Assembly (NCBI GenBank): GCA_947462115.1
Contig: CANHON010000168.1
Location: 1 to 9,411 of the forward strand
Origin: Deltaproteobacteria bacterium
GTDB taxonomy: Bacteria; Myxococcota_A; UBA796; UBA2385
DNA length: 9,411 nt
Direction of reading: 5' to 3'
The number at the start of each line of letters is the position of its first letter. Positions within the stretch are counted from its first letter, which is position 1. This document shows positions 1-4,500 of this stretch, one piece after another. Under the pieces are notes generated by a model. It saw only the letters and a program-made list of their open reading frames with translations, was not told where the DNA came from and made no database searches. Position numbers and translations under genes: made by a program.

Positions 1-629
1 CGGGGCTGGACGCTGAGCCGCAGCTCCCGATCGGCCTCGAGGGCAGACCAAGCGCCCGAGCGATCGATGAGCGCGCCGTCGGCGTCCCAACGGACGAGCG
101 TGCTCGCGTCGAGGCGCCACGCGGGCCGCAGGCGCAGCAGCACCGACCGAACCGCGCGCTGATCGGGGAAGTTGTCGTCGATCAGGTTGATCTGCTGGAC
201 GCCCTCCCGGCCGAGCGGGGCGCGCAGCCGCAGGCGGTAATTGATGAACTTAGCGTCGCCTACGCCATTCTCTCCATCTACCGGCAGCGAGGTCAACGGC
301 ACGGCCGCGCCGTTGAGGAACAAGCGGTAGCCGTCGCGCAGCTCGGTCAGCCAACGCTCAAGAAAAGCCGCCCGCTGGGCCGGGGTCGGTCGCGCGGCGC
401 CCCCGAGCTGCACAGCGGCGTCTTCGAGGACCACCCGGGTCGGGACCTCTGCGAGGATATCCACGACGACGTCATCTTCGCCCACCGACACCGTGAGCTG
501 CTGACCATAGAGGTCCACGTCGAAGGGGTGCGCTGCGGCTCGACCGCCGCCCATCCCGATGATCGCGAGCAGGACCGCGCGCGTCGCCCGCGCCGCCCAC
601 CGTCGGGCCCACCCCGCGCTCCCCTGCAT
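1..629 (-). CDS. Exported protein of unknown function, N-terminal 209 residues (3' end outside window)
   Basis: This frame is open from an ATG at 627-629 to the left edge with no stop, so the C-terminus is missing. The start is supported by GGAGG four bases upstream. The protein begins with a basic n-region (residues 9-17), a hydrophobic core (about 18-29) and an Ala-Ala-Ala / His-Pro junction at 33/34, a convincing signal peptide, so it should act outside the cytoplasm. The mature part begins HPFDVDLYGQ and alternates strand-like segments (LTVSVG, VVVDILAEVP, YRLFLNG). It has a distinctive INLIDDNFPDQR stretch at residues 147-158. I do not recognise the family. A mature protein starting with His-Pro and followed by a short beta-domain with a V-P-T motif loosely resembles the extracytoplasmic N-terminal regions of some HupE/UreJ-like or nickel/cobalt (RcnA-like) transporters; that is only a guess. 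It is transcribed divergently from the rhomboid gene. Confidence 0.82.
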   Translation of the reverse strand, partial: MQGSAGWARRWAARATRAVLLAIIGMGGGRAAAHPFDVDLYGQQLTVSVGEDDVVVDILAEVPTRVVLEDAAVQLGGAARPTPAQRAAFLERWLTELRDGYRLFLNGAAVPLTSLPVDGENGVGDAKFINYRLRLRAPLGREGVQQINLIDDNFPDQRAVRSVLLRLRPAWRLDASTLVRWDADGALIDRSGAWSALEADRELRLSVQP

Positions 630-633
630 TCCG

Positions 634-638
634 CCTCC
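634..638 (-). promoter_or_regulatory. Shine-Dalgarno site of the left-edge exported protein
   Basis: On the minus strand this reads GGAGG, four bases before the ATG at 629. It is the strongest ribosome binding site among the gene starts seen in this window, and it fixes the start of the gene so that the protein begins with a proper signal peptide. Confidence 0.7.
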
Positions 639-672
639 AGCGCCAGCGTGGACAATACGCTAGACCCGGCTC

Positions 673-705
673 CGGCGTCGCCACGGCGCGCCCCGACCGA
701 CGCCG
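673..705. repeat. Inverted repeat in the divergent intergenic region, possible operator or hairpin
   Basis: CGGCGTCG at 673-680 is the exact reverse complement of CGACGCCG at 698-705, with a 17-base spacer. It lies between the divergent starts at 629 (minus) and 731 (plus), closer to the rhomboid. It could be an operator or a leader hairpin of the rhomboid mRNA. In DNA this GC-rich an 8-bp match can arise by chance. On the minus strand TATTGT (652-657) could serve as a -10 element for the left gene, but no -35 match stands at the right distance. Confidence 0.25.
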
Positions 706-730
706 CGCCGCCCGGGCGCCAGAGGCCCCC

Positions 731-1486
731 ATGTTTCAGCTGCCCAAGCTCGGACCGGCCGCCCGCGGCCTGATGATCAGCCTCGCTGTGCTGTGGCTCC
801 TGCACGCTTTTTTGGCCGAGACCCAGTGGGCCCCTGCCATCGCGGCCCTGCAGCTCCGCCCCGCTGACCTGCTGCGCGGCTGGCTCTGGCAGCCCTTCAC
901 CGCGCTGCTGATCCACCCGGCGGGCTCCTTGGGCGCCCTCGCCTTCCCGCTGCTGTTCTTGTGGTTCTACGCGGCCCCCTACGAGGAGCGGGTCGGTCCA
1001 AAGCCGATGCTGCTGGCCTTCTTTGCCACCGGGCTCACGGGGAACATCGCCGCCAGCGCGGTGACGCTGCTCGCCTCGGCCCTCCTGAGCCACCCGCCCG
1101 CCGCCTTGGACGCCAGCCATACGCTGGTCGGGGCCTCGTCGGCGGTGCTCGGCGTCACGGCCGCCTACCTCGGCCTGCAGCGCGGAGAGGTCCTGCAGCT
1201 CGCCATCTTCGGCAAAGTCCGGGCCCAGAGCCTCGCGATGGGGCTCATCGGCGTGTCGGCCGCCTTCTCCGCGACCGGCGGCGAGAGCAGCCCCTGGGCG
1301 CACCTCGCCGCGGGCGGCTTGGGATGGTGGCTCGGCACGCGCGCCGCGCCCAGCCGACCCCGTGGGCAGCAGAAGCCGCGCCCGCGACCGAAGCTGCAGG
1401 TGCTGGAGGGCGGCAACCCCGATCCCAACCCGAGCCGCGGCCGTGGGTGGGGCGCCCGGCGCGAAGACCCCGACCAGTGGCACTGA
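731..1486 (+). CDS. Rhomboid-family intramembrane serine protease
   Basis: This is a 251-residue polytopic membrane protein. Rhomboids cut transmembrane substrates within the membrane using a Ser-His dyad. The candidate nucleophile is Ser136 in GASSAVLG, at the start of the helix that normally carries GxSG. The candidate base is His191 in WAHLAAGG, in the last core helix. Hydrophobic segments lie at about 13-29, 53-80, 93-119, 131-149, 164-180 and 188-203, fitting the six-helix core. His62 (LLIHPAG) matches the first His of the loop/TM2 region, but the usual HxxxN that helps form the oxyanion hole is not present. The fourth residue of the active-site motif is Ser instead of Gly. A basic, Pro-rich cytoplasmic tail (204-251) contains KLQVLEGG and ends DPDQWH. 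The ribosome binding site is weak (AGAGGC). The gene is divergent from the left gene and convergent with the giant surface-protein gene, with 33 bp between their stop codons. Family is fairly certain; catalytic activity is not. Confidence 0.85.
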   Translation: MFQLPKLGPAARGLMISLAVLWLLHAFLAETQWAPAIAALQLRPADLLRGWLWQPFTALLIHPAGSLGALAFPLLFLWFYAAPYEERVGPKPMLLAFFATGLTGNIAASAVTLLASALLSHPPAALDASHTLVGASSAVLGVTAAYLGLQRGEVLQLAIFGKVRAQSLAMGLIGVSAAFSATGGESSPWAHLAAGGLGWWLGTRAAPSRPRGQQKPRPRPKLQVLEGGNPDPNPSRGRGWGARREDPDQWH

Positions 1487-1519
1487 GCGCCCGAGGACGC
1501 GGGTCGCCGCGGGGCCGCC

Positions 1520-4500
1520 TCAGCGACGCGGTCGGCCCGTTCGCCTGAGCCGGAGGGCGCCCGCGGCCCCGAGCAGCGCGAGCCAGCCGCCGCCGAGCCC
1601 CCGCTGCACGCCGGCGCAGCCGCAGCCCGCGCCCTTCTCCGGGTCCGAGGGCCCCGCCTCGGTCGAAGCGCCAGGACCGCCGCCACCGCCCTCCGCGCCC
1701 GCGTTGGCGCCATCGCCGCCGTCCGCGCCGTCGCCCGCCCCGATCCCGCCGTCGGCGCCGCTGCCCCCGCCGTCCGCGCCGCTGCTCCCATCGTCGGTGG
1801 CACCGTCAGCGGCACCATCTGCGGTGCCGTCGCCCGCGCCGGTCCCGCCGTCGGCTGCGCCAGTCCCGCCGCCGCCCGTGCCGGTCCCGCCGTCGCCAGC
1901 GCCGGTCCCGCCGCCGCCTCCATCTGCAGCGCCGTCGGCGGAGCCGCCGTCGGTGGAGCCGCCGTCGGTGGAGCCGCCGCCGCTGGACCCGCCGCCGCTG
2001 GAGCCGCCGCCGCTGGAGCCGCCGCCGCTGGAGCCGCCGCCGCTGGAGCCGCCGCCGCTGGAGCCGCCGCCGCTGGAGCCACCGCCGCTGGAGCCGCCGC
2101 AGTCCTCGTCGCGAACACCGTCGCAGTCGTTGTCCTGGTCGTCACAGCCGTCGCTGAGCACGTGGGGCCCGACCGCGGGATCGCCGTCGTCGCAGTCGGG
2201 GCCGCCGCGGGCCAGGGCGGCGCTGCCGTCTCCGTCGCGGTCATCGTCGTCTTCGCCGCCACAGTCGCTGTCTACGCCGTCGTACCACCGGTCGGTCGCG
2301 CCAGGGCGCACGGCGGGGTCCAGATCGTCGCAGTCCAGGCCGCCGAAGGCCGGCGGCAGAACACCATCCTGGTCGCAGTCGAGGTCATCGTCCCCCGCGC
2401 AGTCGCTGTCCACGGCGTCGTAGCAGGGGTCCGGCGCGCCAGGCCGGACTGTCGCGTCGGCGTCGTCACAGTCCGCCGCGCTCAGCGCGCCGTCTTCGTC
2501 GAGATCGACGTCGTCGAGGCCATCGCAGTCCTGATCGATCCCGTCGAGGGGGATCTCGAGGGAGCCCGGGCCGATCGAGGGGTCCCTGTCGTCGCAGTCC
2601 GCGCCGCCGGCAGCGACCCGGTCCATGCCGTCTAGGTCCGCGTCCTGATCGCTCCGGCCATCGCAGTTCTGGTCGATGCCGTCGTACCAGACCTCCGCCG
2701 CGCCCGGGCGCCGCGCCGCGTTGTTGTCGTCGCAGTCGAGCCCGCCCAGCCACAGGGGCCGGTGGCCGTCGCGGTCGGCGTCGAAGTCGTCAGCGCCGTC
2801 GCAATTGGCGTCTACGCCGTCGTAGGCGAGGTCCCGCGCGCCGACCCGAACCCAGCTGCGCGTGTCGTCGCAGTCGGTGCCGCCCCAGGCGACGGGGCGG
2901 GCGCCGTCGAGGTCGGCGTCGAAGTCGTCGTACAGATCGCAATTCTGGTCGATGCCGTCGTACCAGACCTCCGTGGCCGCGGGGGAGACCGCCACGTCGT
3001 CGTCGTCGCAGTCCGGACCGCCGTCCTCCGCGCCGTCGAAGCCGTCGCCGTCGTCGTCGAACTCCGGGGACCCGTCGCAGTCCTGGTCCAGGCCGTCCCG
3101 GGGCGGGTCCGCCGCGTCGGGGTTGACGTCGTCGCGCGCGTCGTCACAGTCCAGGCCTCCGTAGCCATCGGCGTTGAAGCCATCCTGGTCGCAGTCGAAG
3201 TCGTTGCTCCCATTGCAGTCTTGGTCGACCCCGTCGTAGCAAGGGTCGAGCGGCGCCGCGGGGTTGACCTCCGGGCGGAGGTCGTTGCAGTCGAAGCCGC
3301 CGTGGGCCACGCTGGAGAAGCCGTCGCCGTCAGCGTCGAAGTCGTCTTCCCCGCCGCAGTCGCTGTCGACGCCGTCGTACCAGAGCTCGAGGGCGCCGGG
3401 GCGCACGGAGGGGTCGGCGTCGTCACAGTCCGGGGCCGCGCCGCCCCCGCCGCCGCCGCCGGGCCCGCCGCCAACGCCGTCGCCATCGGCGTCGTAGTCG
3501 TCGTCTTCGCCGCAGTCGCCGTCGATGCCGTCGTACCAGACCTCCATCGCGCTGGGGGACACCCCGCTGTCGCCGTCGGCGCAGTCGGAGCCCCCGTAGG
3601 CGGCGCTGTCGAAGCCATCGCCGTCCACGTCAAAGTCGCTGAGACCGTCGCAGTCGGCGTCCACGCCGTCGTACCACAGCTCCGCGGCGTCGGGGCTGAC
3701 CTCCCCGGAACCGTCGTCGCAGTCGAGGCCGCCGTAGGCGCTGCTGCCGTAGCCATCGCCGTCCACGTCGTAGTCGCTGCCGCCCGAGCAGTCTTGGTCG
3801 ACGCCGTCGTACCAGACCTCGACCGCGCCCGGGAAGACCTCCGGGTCGTGATCGTCGCAGTCGCCGTCCCGCTCCGAGAAGCTGTCCAGATCGGCGTCAT
3901 CGAGCCCGAGCACGTTGATGATGAGGTCGTCGATGCCCCAGGCGTCGCCGGCGCTCTCATTGGTCAGGCGCAGCGCGTCGACGCCGTATTCGAAGGAGAG
4001 GCCGACGAAGACGCCCTCATCCACAGCATCTCCGTCGACCACGACGAGCTCGTCGTAGACCACGCTGCCGTCCACCAGGCCCTCGACCCGCAGGGCGCCG
4101 ACCACGCCCACGGCGTAAAAGCCGAGCGCGGGCTGCACCTCGTCGAAGGACAGCTCCACCCCGTCCCCGGTGGCCCGGCCCAAGCGCAGGCCCCGGGGGC
4201 CCGCCGCGCCGGCGCTGGTCGAGACCCGGAGGTCGCCCGCGAGGTGGACCCCGAGGTCGGCGTAGTCCTCCGTGGGCAGCGCGCCGACCGTCAGGCCTTC
4301 GAAGTCGATGATCTGGGCGTCGATCCCCGTGCCGCCCCCAAAGTCCACGGGATCGGGCCAGACCACGGAGCGGCCGGCGTCCACCACCCCGTCGCAGTCG
4401 TCATCGAGGTAGTTGCCGAGATCTTCGGGCGCTCCAGGGTAGCGGGCGGGGTCCCGGTCATCGCAGTCCCCGTCGTTGTCCGAGAAGCCATCGCCGTCCC

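Noticed and set aside
1111..1400. The rhomboid as a dedicated rhombosortase for the neighbouring protein.
   Set aside because: The neighbouring protein ends with a Cys-Gly-Cys MYXO-CTERM signal, not a GlyGly-CTERM, and the rhomboid has a long basic tail like general rhomboids. It is kept only as a context question, not as a call.
1165..2262. Minus-strand Ala/Thr-rich open frames, including one overlapping the rhomboid gene.
   Set aside because: They are alternate-frame readings of the same Gly/Ser-rich region and of the rhomboid complement, with no domain or start signal.
1362..2423. A plus-strand Pro/Ser-rich open frame with PPPLEP-type repeats that looks like a surface protein.
   Set aside because: It is the antisense reading of the GGGSS stalk and shares the 15-bp repeat. 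It overlaps the 3' end of the rhomboid gene in another frame and has no ribosome binding site or signal peptide.
2099..3904. Regular repeats of about 138 bp could suggest a CRISPR-like or other non-coding array.
   Set aside because: The periodicity follows codons of one open frame, units diverge mainly at silent or tolerated positions, and there are no unique spacers or leader.
2099..3904. Copper binding through oxidised Trp (kynurenine), as described for Methylococcus MopE, using the WYDG Trp residues.
   Set aside because: Similarity here is to the Asp/Cys repeat, and nothing in the sequence shows the His/Trp copper site. Calcium binding by D-x-D-x-D loops is the simpler reading.
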